Origin: Acrocarpospora pleiomorpha
GTDB lineage: Bacteria > Actinomycetota > Actinomycetes > Streptosporangiales > Streptosporangiaceae
DNA: 64,000 nucleotides
Assembly (NCBI RefSeq): GCF_009687885.1
Contig: NZ_BLAF01000075.1
Span: 35,199-99,198, forward strand
Direction: 5' to 3'
Shown here: positions 1-8,176 of the stretch, one piece after another
Position numbering within the stretch: the first letter of the stretch is position 1
Layout of the letters: each line of letters begins with the position of its first letter
Notes under the pieces: generated by a model
What the model was told of the DNA's origin: nothing
What the model saw: only the letters and a program-made list of their open reading frames with translations
The model's database searches: none
Made by a program: the position numbers and the translations under genes

Positions 1-773
1 GGGTGCGCCTTGCGGATCACCTGATCCGCCCGCCACTGCATGGTGGTGGTGACGTCGTCCATGTCGGCGAAGCCGCCGGGCACGACCACCGGCTCGACCC
101 GGGTCGGCCGCGCGACCGTCCGCGCCGCCGGCCGCTTCGGCATCCGCGACCGGACCACCGCGTAGGCCAGCCCGAAGGTGCCCGCCAGGGTGAGCACGAA
201 CGCCGCGATCGCGCCCTGCCACTTGCCGCCCAACTGCATCTCCGGCACCGACACCGGGACCACCTCGGCCACCGTGATGAAGGTGGAGCGCGGTGCGCCG
301 AGACCCTTCTGGCGGGTGTCCAGCTGACTCCGGATCAGGGCCTGGGTCTTGTCCACCACGGACTTGGCCTGCCCGGCCGTGGGCGCGTCCACCGAGATGA
401 AGATGTACGGCCCCGAGAGGTCCAGCAGATCGGGGTTGGTGCGCCCGTCGTCGATCACCAGGTCGACGGGTCCCCCCACGGGAGCGCCGAGCGAACTCCG
501 GATGTCGGGCGCGTTCATCGACTGGATCATGATGCTCGCCGTCGTCTTGAGCCCGTCGGTGAACTGGAGCAACGGGTTGGTCAGACCGGCCGGTTTGGTC
601 GGATCGGTGGACACCCCCTTGGCCGATGTGGTCAGCACCATGAGGACGTTGGACGTGTAATGGACCGGTACAAAGTAAAAAGTCGCCGCAGCCACCGCAA
701 GCGAAAGGAGCACCAGTGGCGGTCCCACCAGCTTCCGTGCGGTCAGGCTGAGGATTATCTTCCAAAAATCCAT
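1..773 (-). CDS. Wzz/chain-length-determinant-like membrane protein (3' end outside window)
   Basis: The reading frame opens at an ATG preceded by GGGGAA and runs off the left edge without a stop, giving at least 257 residues. It has the layout of polysaccharide co-polymerases: a short cytoplasmic N-terminus, a membrane segment at about residues 15-36, an extracytoplasmic region of about 150 residues, and a second membrane segment at about 188-208 followed by a basic R/K/P-rich tail. Such proteins set polymer chain length or partner a tyrosine kinase, but no kinase domain is visible in the part present. It is the last gene seen on the left of the polysaccharide locus, divergent from the acyltransferase. 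The family assignment rests on topology and context, not on a strong motif. Confidence 0.7.
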   Translation of the reverse strand, partial: MDFWKIILSLTARKLVGPPLVLLSLAVAAATFYFVPVHYTSNVLMVLTTSAKGVSTDPTKPAGLTNPLLQFTDGLKTTASIMIQSMNAPDIRSSLGAPVGGPVDLVIDDGRTNPDLLDLSGPYIFISVDAPTAGQAKSVVDKTQALIRSQLDTRQKGLGAPRSTFITVAEVVPVSVPEMQLGGKWQGAIAAFVLTLAGTFGLAYAVVRSRMPKRPAARTVARPTRVEPVVVPGGFADMDDVTTTMQWRADQVIRKAH

Positions 774-859
774 AGTTTCCCCGCCCAGGTCATGGCGCAC
801 GGGAGCGCCTCGGGCGGCCCCGACCCTACACGGTTGGAATCGCCCACAACTCCTTGATC

Positions 860-891
860 GTTACATTCGTAACCGAGCAGTGATCGATCAC
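860..891. promoter_or_regulatory. Two adjacent palindromes in the divergent promoter region
   Basis: GTTACATTCGTAAC (860-873, 5-bp arms) and GTGATCGATCAC (880-891, a perfect 12-bp palindrome) lie between the divergent Wzz-like and acyltransferase genes. A TATACT box at 902-907 could be a -10 element for the rightward gene, although no clear -35 is visible. They may be operator sites; no regulator can be assigned from the window. Confidence 0.3.
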
Positions 892-1046
892 AGACGTTCC
901 GTATACTATCCACCTACCACCCGATGACGATCTCCGAACTGTCTGCTTACCTCTACTCTATGCACTCTCCACAACCGTTACATCGCATGCTCCCCTGCCG
1001 ATAGACCCTTCGAGGCCAGAAATCGCACTGGGGGGAAGAGGATCAG

Positions 1047-2243
1047 ATGACGTCTGCTGCGGATCGGCTGGCAACTGGGACGGCTCCGCCGACCGCCCCC
1101 GCGCAGCGCCGCCTCGTGGGCCTGGACGGCATCCGCGGACTGGCCGCCCTTTTCGTGGTCCTGCACCACTGCTGGTTATCCACGTTCCCCGGCTTTCCCC
1201 GCGACACCGGCCCCGGCTGGGCCTCCTGGCTGCTCTACGGACACTTCGCGGTGGTCGTGTTCATCGTGCTCTCCGGCTTCTCGCTGGCGGTCGCTCCGGC
1301 CCGCAGGAACTGGGAGCTGGGCGGCCTGGGGCGGTTCGCGCACCGGCGGCTGTGGCGCATCCTGCCGCCGTACTGGCCGGCGCTGGCAATGAGCCTGGTG
1401 ATCGCCTGGACGCTGGTGCCACAGCCCGGTGAGGGGCCTCCCACGGCCAAGTCGGTGCTGTTCTACGGGCTGCTGGTCCAGGACGTGTTCGGCTCGCCCA
1501 GCCCGAACGGGGCGTTCTGGTCGATCGCCATCGAAGCCCAGCTGTACCTGGTCTTCCCGCTGCTCCTGCTGCTGGTGCGCAGGGCCGGGGTGGCGGTGAT
1601 GCTGGGCGCGGTCGGCCTGGTGGTGGCCGCCGTCGGCCTGCTCGCGCCCGCGGTCCCCGCGGTGGACCTGTTGATGCGGTTCACGCCGCAGTTCGCGATG
1701 CTGTTCGCGATCGGCGCGGTCGCGGCCGGGGTGGCGGGCGGGCGCTGGCTCCGGGTGCCGTGGGGCTGGCTGTCGCTGCTGGCGGCCGTCCCGGTGCTGA
1801 CCCTGATCGTGCTGCGCGGCTCGGTGTGGACGGTGCAGAACTTCTACTGGGTGGACCTGGCGCTCGGACCGGCCGTGGGCTGCCTGCTGGCCGCCATCGC
1901 GGCCGGCCGCCCCGGCTGGCTGGTCCGGCTGCTGGACACCCGGCCGCTCCGCTCGCTCGGCTCCTACTCCTACAGCCTCTACCTCACCCACGCGCCGCTG
2001 GTGGTGGCGCTGCACGCGCTGGTGATCGCGCCGAACACGACGCCGGGCGTGCCCGCCTTCCTGGCCACCCTGGCGCTGTGCGTGCCGGTGGCGCTGCTGG
2101 TGGCCCGGGGCTTCTCGGCCGTGTTCGAGCTGCCCTTCCAGCGGCACCGGACCTGGCCGGAGCTCCGTGCCGCGATCCTGGCCCGCTGGGCCAGAATCAG
2201 CGGGAGGTCATCAGGCGGGTCGCCCGAGCGCCGAAAGATCTGA
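1047..2243 (+). CDS. Acyltransferase family 3 membrane protein (OafA/YrhL type)
   Basis: This 398-residue polytopic protein opens with the hallmark of acyltransferase-3 proteins, LDGIRGLAALFVVLHH, in which the Arg and the His pair belong to the catalytic/acyl-binding motif. It then shows about ten hydrophobic segments. Members move acetyl or other acyl groups across the membrane onto sugars of surface polysaccharides. A strong purine-rich ribosome site (GGGGGGAAGAGG) lies 5-8 bases before the ATG. The gene is divergent from the Wzz-like gene and converges on the flippase gene with a 47-bp overlap of coding ends. The role is likely O-acylation of the polymer made here; the acceptor sugar is unknown. 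Confidence 0.88.
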   Translation: MTSAADRLATGTAPPTAPAQRRLVGLDGIRGLAALFVVLHHCWLSTFPGFPRDTGPGWASWLLYGHFAVVVFIVLSGFSLAVAPARRNWELGGLGRFAHRRLWRILPPYWPALAMSLVIAWTLVPQPGEGPPTAKSVLFYGLLVQDVFGSPSPNGAFWSIAIEAQLYLVFPLLLLLVRRAGVAVMLGAVGLVVAAVGLLAPAVPAVDLLMRFTPQFAMLFAIGAVAAGVAGGRWLRVPWGWLSLLAAVPVLTLIVLRGSVWTVQNFYWVDLALGPAVGCLLAAIAAGRPGWLVRLLDTRPLRSLGSYSYSLYLTHAPLVVALHALVIAPNTTPGVPAFLATLALCVPVALLVARGFSAVFELPFQRHRTWPELRAAILARWARISGRSSGGSPERRKI

Positions 2244-3696
2244 TCTTCTCGTACGGCACCACCAGCGCCACGTACGTGGCCAGACCGGCGCCGCCGGCCA
2301 GCGCCAGCGAGACGAACGGGTTGCCCGCGGTGAGGTAGGCCAGCGGCAGCGCGACCGCGAGCAGGGCCAGACCGCCGAGCAGCGGGCGGATCAGGGCCGG
2401 CAGGATCGGCTTGAGCGTGATCCCGGTCCGGTTCACCGCGACGACGGCCAGCGGCAGCGCGACCAGCAGGGCCGCCCCCGCCTGGCCGATGGCGGCCCCC
2501 CTGATGCCGTCCAGGTGGGTACAGGCGATCACGGCGGGCACCATGACGACGCCGTACCCGATGTTCATCCAGACCGTGGCGCGGGTGGCGCCCTGGCCGT
2601 TGAGGATGTCCAGGGCGAAGGAGGTGAGCATGCGGACCAGCATCAGCAGCGCCAGGAAGCGCAGCACGCCGGCCGACTGGTCCCAGACGGGGCCGTACAG
2701 CACGAAGACGATCTGGTGGGCCAGCGCGCCCATCAGCAGCGCCAGCGGCAGCACGCCGCTGAACAGCAGCGTGACCGAACTCTGCACGCCCCGGGAGAGC
2801 TCGTCGTCCTCGCCCTCGGCCAGCCGGGAGAATCCGGCCAGCGACACCTGCCGGATGGCGCTGCCGACCAGGCCGGGCACCCAGCTGGAGACGTTGAAGG
2901 CGAGCATGTAGTAGCCGAGCGGCTCCTCGCCCATGATGTTGCCGACGATGACGTACCCGACGTTGACCAGCAGCGTCTCCAGGCCGATGCCGGCCGCGGA
3001 CGGGAGGCCGAAGCGCAGCAGCCGCCCGGCGACGGGCCGGTCGAAGCCGACCCGGAACGGCATCTTCGCCCAGAAGAGCACCAGGATCCCGGTCACCACC
3101 GCCGCCGACACCTGACCCCAGGCGAAGCTGTACGGCCCGGCCCCCGCGGCGGCCAGCGAGATGGCCAGGGCCGCGTTGACCACGAACCCGGCCAGGATGG
3201 CCATGCTGCTCTTGTCCTGCTGGAACCGGCGCAGCAGCACGCCGGTGCGGACCGCCGTGATCGCCTCGACCAGGATGACCGCGGTCAGCAGCCGCACCAC
3301 CGGCGTCGCGTCCGGGCTGCCCGCGGCGGCCGCGTAGAAGGGCGCGCCCACCCAGAACGCGCCGTACAGCGCGGTCGCCGAGAACAGGTTCAGCAGGGTC
3401 GCGGTGGGGGCCATCTCCTCGACGGAGCCACGCCACTGGATGGTGGCGGCCATGATGCCGAGGTCCTTGATCACCATCACGATGTTGGTGGCGGCCAGCG
3501 CGACCGCGTAGACACCGAACTCCCCGGGGGCCACCAGACGGGCCAGGATCAGGCCCATGACGAAGGAGCCCGCCTTCATCACCAGGTTGCCGAGCAGGCT
3601 CCAGCCGAGCCCGCGCCCGGCCTTGCGCCGCAGCGAACGAGAGCTGAGCTGGTCAGGGCTCTGGATGGTGCTGTCGGTGCTCCGATCGGGAGTCAC
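2197..3696 (-). CDS. Wzx-type polysaccharide flippase (MOP superfamily)
   Basis: This 499-residue protein has about 12-14 membrane segments and an N-terminal run typical of the polysaccharide transporter family (GLGWSLLGNLVMKAGSFVMG, then LARLVAPGEFGVYAVA). Such proteins translocate undecaprenyl-linked repeat units. A GTG start is chosen at 3696 because it overlaps the stop of the upstream epimerase gene as GTGA, the pattern seen repeatedly in this operon. The frame stays open further upstream, but that part lies inside the epimerase gene. Substrate specificity cannot be read from the sequence. No O-antigen polymerase (Wzy) is recognised in the window. Confidence 0.87.
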   Translation of the reverse strand: MTPDRSTDSTIQSPDQLSSRSLRRKAGRGLGWSLLGNLVMKAGSFVMGLILARLVAPGEFGVYAVALAATNIVMVIKDLGIMAATIQWRGSVEEMAPTATLLNLFSATALYGAFWVGAPFYAAAAGSPDATPVVRLLTAVILVEAITAVRTGVLLRRFQQDKSSMAILAGFVVNAALAISLAAAGAGPYSFAWGQVSAAVVTGILVLFWAKMPFRVGFDRPVAGRLLRFGLPSAAGIGLETLLVNVGYVIVGNIMGEEPLGYYMLAFNVSSWVPGLVGSAIRQVSLAGFSRLAEGEDDELSRGVQSSVTLLFSGVLPLALLMGALAHQIVFVLYGPVWDQSAGVLRFLALLMLVRMLTSFALDILNGQGATRATVWMNIGYGVVMVPAVIACTHLDGIRGAAIGQAGAALLVALPLAVVAVNRTGITLKPILPALIRPLLGGLALLAVALPLAYLTAGNPFVSLALAGGAGLATYVALVVPYEKIRSFGARATRLMTSR

Positions 3697-4712
3697 GGGC
3701 GGAGCGTGTCGTCTATTGTGCCGTCGGCGCGCCGGGCGGAGAGCCGGGCCAGCCGGGTGAACCGGTTGACGAAGGCGTCCTCGGTCAGCCCGTGCCGCCG
3801 GTAGGCGTCCAGCAGTTCGATCGCGCCGGCCTTGACCGTCCGGCTCGCCTCGTAGCCGGGCAGGGCGGCTCTGATCTTGCCGAAGTCCACCCGGTAGGAG
3901 CGTGGGTCCGCGCCGGCCTCGCCGGTGATGGTCAGCACGGACCCGGGCACGGCCTCGACCACCTCGTTCGCGATCTCGGCCACGGTCAGGTTGTTCTGCT
4001 CGGTGCCGACGTTGAAGGCCTGGCCGTGCACCGCGGCCTTCGGGGCGCTCAGGACGGCCGCGAACGCCTCGGCGATGTCCAGGGCGTGCACCAGCGGACG
4101 CCACGGCGTGCCGTCGGAGAGCACCTTGACCTGGCCCGACAGGTACGCGTGCCCGACCAGGTTGTTCAGCACGATGTCGGCGCGCAGCCGGGGCGAGAAC
4201 CCGAACGCGGTGGCGTTGCGGAGGAACACCGGGGTGAAGTCGTCGTCGGCCAGCGCGAGCAGATCGTCCTCGACCCGGACCTTCGACTCCGCGTACGGCG
4301 TGACCGGTCGCAGCGGGGCGTCCTCGGCGAGCAGGTCGTCCCCGCCGGAGGCGCCGTAGACCGAGCAGGTGGACGCGTACAGGAACCGGCTCACCCCGGC
4401 CTCCTTGGCCAGCCGGCCCAGCCGGGAGGAGGCGTGATGGTTGATGTCGTAGGTGAGCTCGGGGGCCAGCGCGCCCAGCGGGTCGTTGGACAGCGCGGCC
4501 AGGTGGGCGACCGCGTCGAAGTCGGCCAGCTGCTCGGGGCGCACGTCGCGCAGGTCTACCGCGAGGGACGGGCCCTCCGCCGGCGCGGGTCCGAGCAGGC
4601 AGTCGGCGAACAGGCCGGAGTCCAGACCGACCACCTCGTGCCCGGCGGCGGTCAGCACCGGGGCCATCACGCTGCCCAGATAGCCCTGGTGGCCGGTCAG
4701 CAGTACCCGCAT
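3693..4712 (-). CDS. NAD-dependent epimerase/dehydratase (extended SDR)
   Basis: The 339-residue extended short-chain dehydrogenase/reductase starts with a Rossmann motif (LLTGHQGYLGS, GxxGxxG) and has the catalytic Tyr and Lys in PYAESK, preceded by the Ser/Thr-rich YASTCSVYG. The start at 4712 is set by the N-terminal beta strand and by a TGATG junction with the PIG-L gene; an in-frame extension to 4775 would add a non-SDR leader. Enzymes of this class epimerise, dehydrate or reduce nucleotide sugars. Lying directly downstream of a cytidylyltransferase, it may act on a CDP-sugar. The exact reaction is not predictable. Confidence 0.88.
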   Translation of the reverse strand: MRVLLTGHQGYLGSVMAPVLTAAGHEVVGLDSGLFADCLLGPAPAEGPSLAVDLRDVRPEQLADFDAVAHLAALSNDPLGALAPELTYDINHHASSRLGRLAKEAGVSRFLYASTCSVYGASGGDDLLAEDAPLRPVTPYAESKVRVEDDLLALADDDFTPVFLRNATAFGFSPRLRADIVLNNLVGHAYLSGQVKVLSDGTPWRPLVHALDIAEAFAAVLSAPKAAVHGQAFNVGTEQNNLTVAEIANEVVEAVPGSVLTITGEAGADPRSYRVDFGKIRAALPGYEASRTVKAGAIELLDAYRRHGLTEDAFVNRFTRLARLSARRADGTIDDTLRP

Positions 4713-5359
4713 CAGTTCTCCAGATCGAGAGTCAGTTTGTTGGCATGGAACGCCTCGGCGTAGCGGGCGTGGCATTCGATCCCGCGGATGCGGGCCAGGC
4801 CGAGGAACGCCTCCCGGTCATACCACGGTTTGCTCCGCTGGGACGGGTAGTGCCGCTGGAGCAGGCTCACCTTGGCCTCGGCGACCTCGGGGGTCAGCGG
4901 CTGGTAGACCGAGGGCGCGGCCAGGTCGCCGTCCCATTTGACGATCTCGTACGACAACGCCAGATGGTCGCGGAACACCGTGGGCACCAGCTTGGCCAGC
5001 CCCCGATGGTCCTGATGCGCGTCGCCCCGCCAGGGGCAGAACAGCAGCTGCGGGTCGATCTGGCCGCGCAGGTTCGCCACCGCCTCCTTGGCCTCCTCCC
5101 AGTGCGCGGGCAGCCGCCCATCCGGGATCTTGAGCACGGTGATCCGCAGGTCGGCGTCCGGGCAGAACGCGGCGAGCGCGGCCCGCTCCTCGTCTTCCCG
5201 CTCGGTGCCGCCGCCGGACAGGACCAGCGCGTCCACCCGCAGCCCCGGCCGGGCCGCGCAGAGGGTGAGCAGGCTGCCGCCGGCGCCGATGGCGAGGTCG
5301 TCGCAGTGCGCGGCCAGCGCGGCGACGGCGGTCACGGAGGGCGCGCGGAGGCCGATCAC
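4712..5359 (-). CDS. PIG-L/LmbE family deacetylase
   Basis: This 215-residue protein of the N-acetylglucosaminyl deacetylase family has the metal-site motif AHCDDLAIGAGG near its N-terminus (the common form is AHPDDE) and the second zinc motif DAHQDHR at about two-fifths of its length. The GTG at 5359 overlaps the stop of the cytidylyltransferase (GTGA). A longer frame to 5380 would sit inside that gene. Members deacetylate N-acetyl sugars, as in mycothiol or glycolipid assembly. Here it probably acts on a sugar of the polysaccharide or on its nucleotide precursor. The Pro to Cys change and the missing Glu in the first motif are uncommon but the metal ligands are kept. Confidence 0.85.
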   Translation of the reverse strand: MIGLRAPSVTAVAALAAHCDDLAIGAGGSLLTLCAARPGLRVDALVLSGGGTEREDEERAALAAFCPDADLRITVLKIPDGRLPAHWEEAKEAVANLRGQIDPQLLFCPWRGDAHQDHRGLAKLVPTVFRDHLALSYEIVKWDGDLAAPSVYQPLTPEVAEAKVSLLQRHYPSQRSKPWYDREAFLGLARIRGIECHARYAEAFHANKLTLDLEN

Positions 5360-6132
5360 GCGCGCTCCCACAGCGCCCACGGCCGCTCGCCGCGCGCGTA
5401 CTCCTCGTTCAGCGCGACGCGTTCCTTGACGGTGTCGGTCGGCCGCCAGAAGCCGCGATGCGGGTAGGCCAGGAGCTTGCCGCGCTTGGCCAGTTCGACG
5501 CAGCCGTCCGAGACCAGGTCGCCGTTCTCCGGAATGTGATCAAAAACCTCCTGCCGAAGGACGAAATATCCCCCGTTTGCCCATAAGGCCATGTCGCTGA
5601 CCGGGGTGATGCCGCCCACCCGGCCGTCCTCGCCGATCTCGATGCAGTGGAAGGTGCCCGACGGGGGGACGACGGTCATCGAGGCGCCGGCGTCGGACGC
5701 GGCGAACCTGGCGATCATTTCGTCCAGCGGGGCGTCGGTCAGCACGTCGGCGTAGTTGGCCAGGAACATCTCCTCGTCCGCCACATACTGGCGCACCCGG
5801 CGCAGCCGCTCGCCGATCGGCGAGTCCATGCCCGTGTCCGCGAACGTGATCGACCAATCCGAGATGTCGGTGGACAGCATCTCCACCTTGCCGCCGCGCA
5901 GGACGAAGTCGTTGGAGGCGGTCTCCTCGTAGTGGAGGAAGAAGTCCTTGACGTAGTGGGCGCCGTACCCCAGGCACAGCACGAAGTCGGTATGGCCGAA
6001 ATGCGCGTAATACCGCATCACATGCCAGATGAGGGGTCGAGGGCCTACCGGCTGCATCGGCTTGGGGACGTCGCCCGGCGCGCCGCTGCGCATCCGGGTG
6101 CCGTACCCCCCACAGAACAGGACGACCTTCAC
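5356..6132 (-). CDS. Glucose-1-phosphate cytidylyltransferase-like nucleotidyltransferase
   Basis: This 258-residue protein carries the sugar-nucleotidyltransferase signature KVVLFCGGYGTRMR followed by PKPMQPVGPRPLIWH, the pattern of RfbF-type enzymes that make CDP-glucose from CTP and glucose-1-phosphate. The GTG start at 6132 has GGAG five bases upstream. The same sequence is also the decayed 3' end of a methyltransferase gene (see 6129-6188). The gene heads a tightly overlapping run with the PIG-L, epimerase and flippase genes. CDP preference is inferred from family resemblance; another hexose-1-phosphate is possible. No RfbG-type CDP-glucose dehydratase is obvious unless the neighbouring SDR fills that role. 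Confidence 0.85.
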   Translation of the reverse strand: MKVVLFCGGYGTRMRSGAPGDVPKPMQPVGPRPLIWHVMRYYAHFGHTDFVLCLGYGAHYVKDFFLHYEETASNDFVLRGGKVEMLSTDISDWSITFADTGMDSPIGERLRRVRQYVADEEMFLANYADVLTDAPLDEMIARFAASDAGASMTVVPPSGTFHCIEIGEDGRVGGITPVSDMALWANGGYFVLRQEVFDHIPENGDLVSDGCVELAKRGKLLAYPHRGFWRPTDTVKERVALNEEYARGERPWALWERA

Positions 6133-6188
6133 ACGATCTCCAGGGAATGGAATCGGGAGACTACCCTGTCTCCCCACTTTCGGACATG
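6129..6188 (-). pseudogene. Remnant of a C-methyltransferase gene 3' end
   Basis: Read on the minus strand, 6188-6129 encodes 19 residues plus a stop, HVRKWGDRVVSRFHSLEIV. This aligns without a net frame change to the last 19 residues of the intact methyltransferase, YVRDWGGKLVFPIPSLEIV at 9530-9471 (10 of 19 identical). The last 18 bases are identical in both copies, including the stop. In both places the TGA stop overlaps the GTG start of the next gene. Similarity stops at about 6188; the sequence between there and the GT2 stop does not match. It looks like a relic left when the order methyltransferase-cytidylyltransferase was split. Confidence 0.65.
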
Positions 6189-6246
6189 ACGTATCGATGA
6201 CGCGGCGGGTCCGGCGGAGGTTGGCGATCCGGCGAACTTCGCCGGG

Positions 6247-7143
6247 TCAGGAGCGGCCGAAGGCCATCCTGGCGACCTTGCGGACCCGGCGCGCCGCGGT
6301 ATTCCGGTGCCTGCGCACGTACAGCCCGCCGACCGCGCCCCGGATCTGGCGATACTGCTCGGACGTCAGCGTGCCGTCCGAGACCTGGGCGCGGGCCCAG
6401 TAGAGGGTCTCCCGGCACTGGAGCAGCGTGGAGCAGTAGCCCTTCCAGGTCGGCACGCCGAGGCGGCGCGCCAGCTTGCCGCGGTGCTTGATGTCCCAGT
6501 GCCGCGAGGCCAGCACCTCGTTGATGTGCTCCCACGGTCCGCCCATGGCCAGCCGGGCGGCGAACACCTGGTCCTCCCTGGGCATGTTGCGGCGGGGGGA
6601 CATGGCGGCCACCTGGGCGCGGCGGACCATGCCGTACAGCGGGTCGATGATCAGATAGCTCTCGTTGAGCAGCCGCGACAGCTCGGCCACGCGCTCCGCC
6701 GGATCATCGGAGTTGAGGCCGGAACCCGGCGCGGCCTCCTCGTACCGCTCGGTGCGGACGATGCCGTCCCGGGTGTCGGTGTAGGAGATCTGGGTGGTGA
6801 CCATCAGGAGCCGGGGATCGGCGGCGAACGCGTCCAGGCACTTGGTGGAGTAGGTGGGGTCGAGCCGGTCGTCGTCCCCGATCCACCGGAAGAACTCGCC
6901 CTTGGCGTTCTGGATGGCGAAGTCGAAGTTGCGCAGCATCCCCAGGTTCTCCGGCTGGCGGAAATAGGAGATGCGGCTGTCCTCCGCGGCCAGGCCGCGG
7001 CACAGCTCCTCGGTGGAGTCGGTCGACGCGTTGTCGGTGATGACCAACTCCATGTCGCCGTGCTGCTGAGCGAGGACCGACCGGACCACGCCTTCCATGA
7101 CGTCGGCGCCGTTGTATACCGGCAGGCCGATGGACACTAACAT
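6247..7143 (-). CDS. Glycosyltransferase family 2
   Basis: This 298-residue GT-A fold enzyme has the N-terminal VSIGLPVYNG strand, the nucleotide-binding ITDNASTDST and a metal-binding GDDD motif at about residue 98. It transfers a sugar from a nucleotide donor to the growing lipid-linked repeat unit at the inner membrane face. The C-terminal third is basic and lacks membrane spans. It is the only clear glycosyltransferase in the window besides the initiating sugar transferase, so other transferases must lie outside if the repeat unit has more than two sugars. It is the last gene of the segment bounded by the two copies of the methyltransferase 3' end. Confidence 0.9.
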   Translation of the reverse strand: MLVSIGLPVYNGADVMEGVVRSVLAQQHGDMELVITDNASTDSTEELCRGLAAEDSRISYFRQPENLGMLRNFDFAIQNAKGEFFRWIGDDDRLDPTYSTKCLDAFAADPRLLMVTTQISYTDTRDGIVRTERYEEAAPGSGLNSDDPAERVAELSRLLNESYLIIDPLYGMVRRAQVAAMSPRRNMPREDQVFAARLAMGGPWEHINEVLASRHWDIKHRGKLARRLGVPTWKGYCSTLLQCRETLYWARAQVSDGTLTSEQYRQIRGAVGGLYVRRHRNTAARRVRKVARMAFGRS

Positions 7144-7171
7144 CTGTGCTCTCCTCGGATCTTTTCGTGGG

Positions 7172-8176
7172 TCAGCGCGGCTCGACGCGTTCCAGCCAGA
7201 TCTCGCGCCAGAACGGCAGGTGCCCGCGGGGGCAGTTCATGTTGGGGACGCCGGGGCAGACCACGTCCTCCAGCACGATGCAGGGCGTCTTCATGGTCAG
7301 CATCCGGCCGGTCGGCTCGTCCAGGCAGCGCTCCACCCGGCCGATCACCCGCGCGGACTGGCCGCAGAACCGGGTCAGTCCCACCTCGAAGCCCATGCCG
7401 CGGTTGCGCAGCTGCGGGTCGAGGGTGGCCGCGATCTCCTCTTTGGACTTGACCCGGACCAGCTCGCCCGGTTTCAGGTCGAGGGTCTGTACGGGAGTGC
7501 CGCCGATGGAGGTGCCCCTGAGGAACCCCCACTCGAGCCCGCCCTTGATCCACAGCCGTTTGGGCAGCACCCGGCGGCTGAGGCCCTGCAGGCGGTTGAA
7601 CAGGCCGATCAGGAAGGCGCGGAAGGTCTCGAAGGTGGTGGCGTTGCCGGAGCGCACGTCCCAGGCGTACTGCCGGAAGTCCTTGAGCGGAAGGCGCTCC
7701 GGGGCGGCGCGGAGGATCTCGGTGGCCTGGCAGGCGTAGCGGGGCGCGCCGTCGGGGAACGGCTCGCGGAGGGTGTTGCGGTGCAGGATCGAGACGTCCA
7801 CCGGCCCGGACCGGCGCGGCGGCGGATCGTCCGCGGGGCCCTCCGCCTTCCGCAACCAGGCAGTCTTCCAGTAGAAGAGGCAGGCGGTCTGGCAGCCGCC
7901 GTGCGCGCCGCCGTCGCACCTGGACCCGGTCAGGTGCACCGCGTCGGGCATGTGCCGCAGACCGGTGCGTTCGATGGTGTCGCAGAGCTTGTGGGCGACC
8001 TTGTAGACGGTGAGCTTCTTGCCGCAGTAGTCCAGCATCTCCGGCATGAAGGGGAGCCCGTCGAGTTCCCCCTGTTCGTCCAGCGTCGCGAGGATCTCCT
8101 CGGCGCTGAGCACTTCGACCAGATCCCCTACCTTGAGGGATTCTGGCGCTTTGACGGCCTTGGTGGCCCCGGTCAT
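7172..8176 (-). CDS. Orphan protein with two tandem cysteine-rich modules
   Basis: I recognise no characterised function for this 334-residue protein. It contains two copies of one module, at about residues 14-110 and 234-330. Each opens with L-K-x-G-[DE]-L-V and EEI-x-ATLD, then has a [YF]-C-G and ends in C-x7-C-x3-[CH]-x3-W-x3-W-L. Cys 51, 65, 87, 95 and 99 of the first copy match Cys 271, 284, 307, 315 and His 319 of the second, an exact 220-residue offset for most positions. The pattern suggests metal binding. A predicted helical linker joins the copies. The ATG overlaps the stop of the aminopeptidase-like gene, so the two are translationally coupled and probably act in the same polysaccharide pathway. 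Confidence 0.85.
   Translation of the reverse strand: MTGATKAVKAPESLKVGDLVEVLSAEEILATLDEQGELDGLPFMPEMLDYCGKKLTVYKVAHKLCDTIERTGLRHMPDAVHLTGSRCDGGAHGGCQTACLFYWKTAWLRKAEGPADDPPPRRSGPVDVSILHRNTLREPFPDGAPRYACQATEILRAAPERLPLKDFRQYAWDVRSGNATTFETFRAFLIGLFNRLQGLSRRVLPKRLWIKGGLEWGFLRGTSIGGTPVQTLDLKPGELVRVKSKEEIAATLDPQLRNRGMGFEVGLTRFCGQSARVIGRVERCLDEPTGRMLTMKTPCIVLEDVVCPGVPNMNCPRGHLPFWREIWLERVEPR

Noticed and set aside
1979..4104. Extended N-termini of the flippase and alternative frames over the flippase and epimerase genes
   Set aside because: They overlap the conserved epimerase gene; the GTGA junction at 3693-3696 gives a consistent start.
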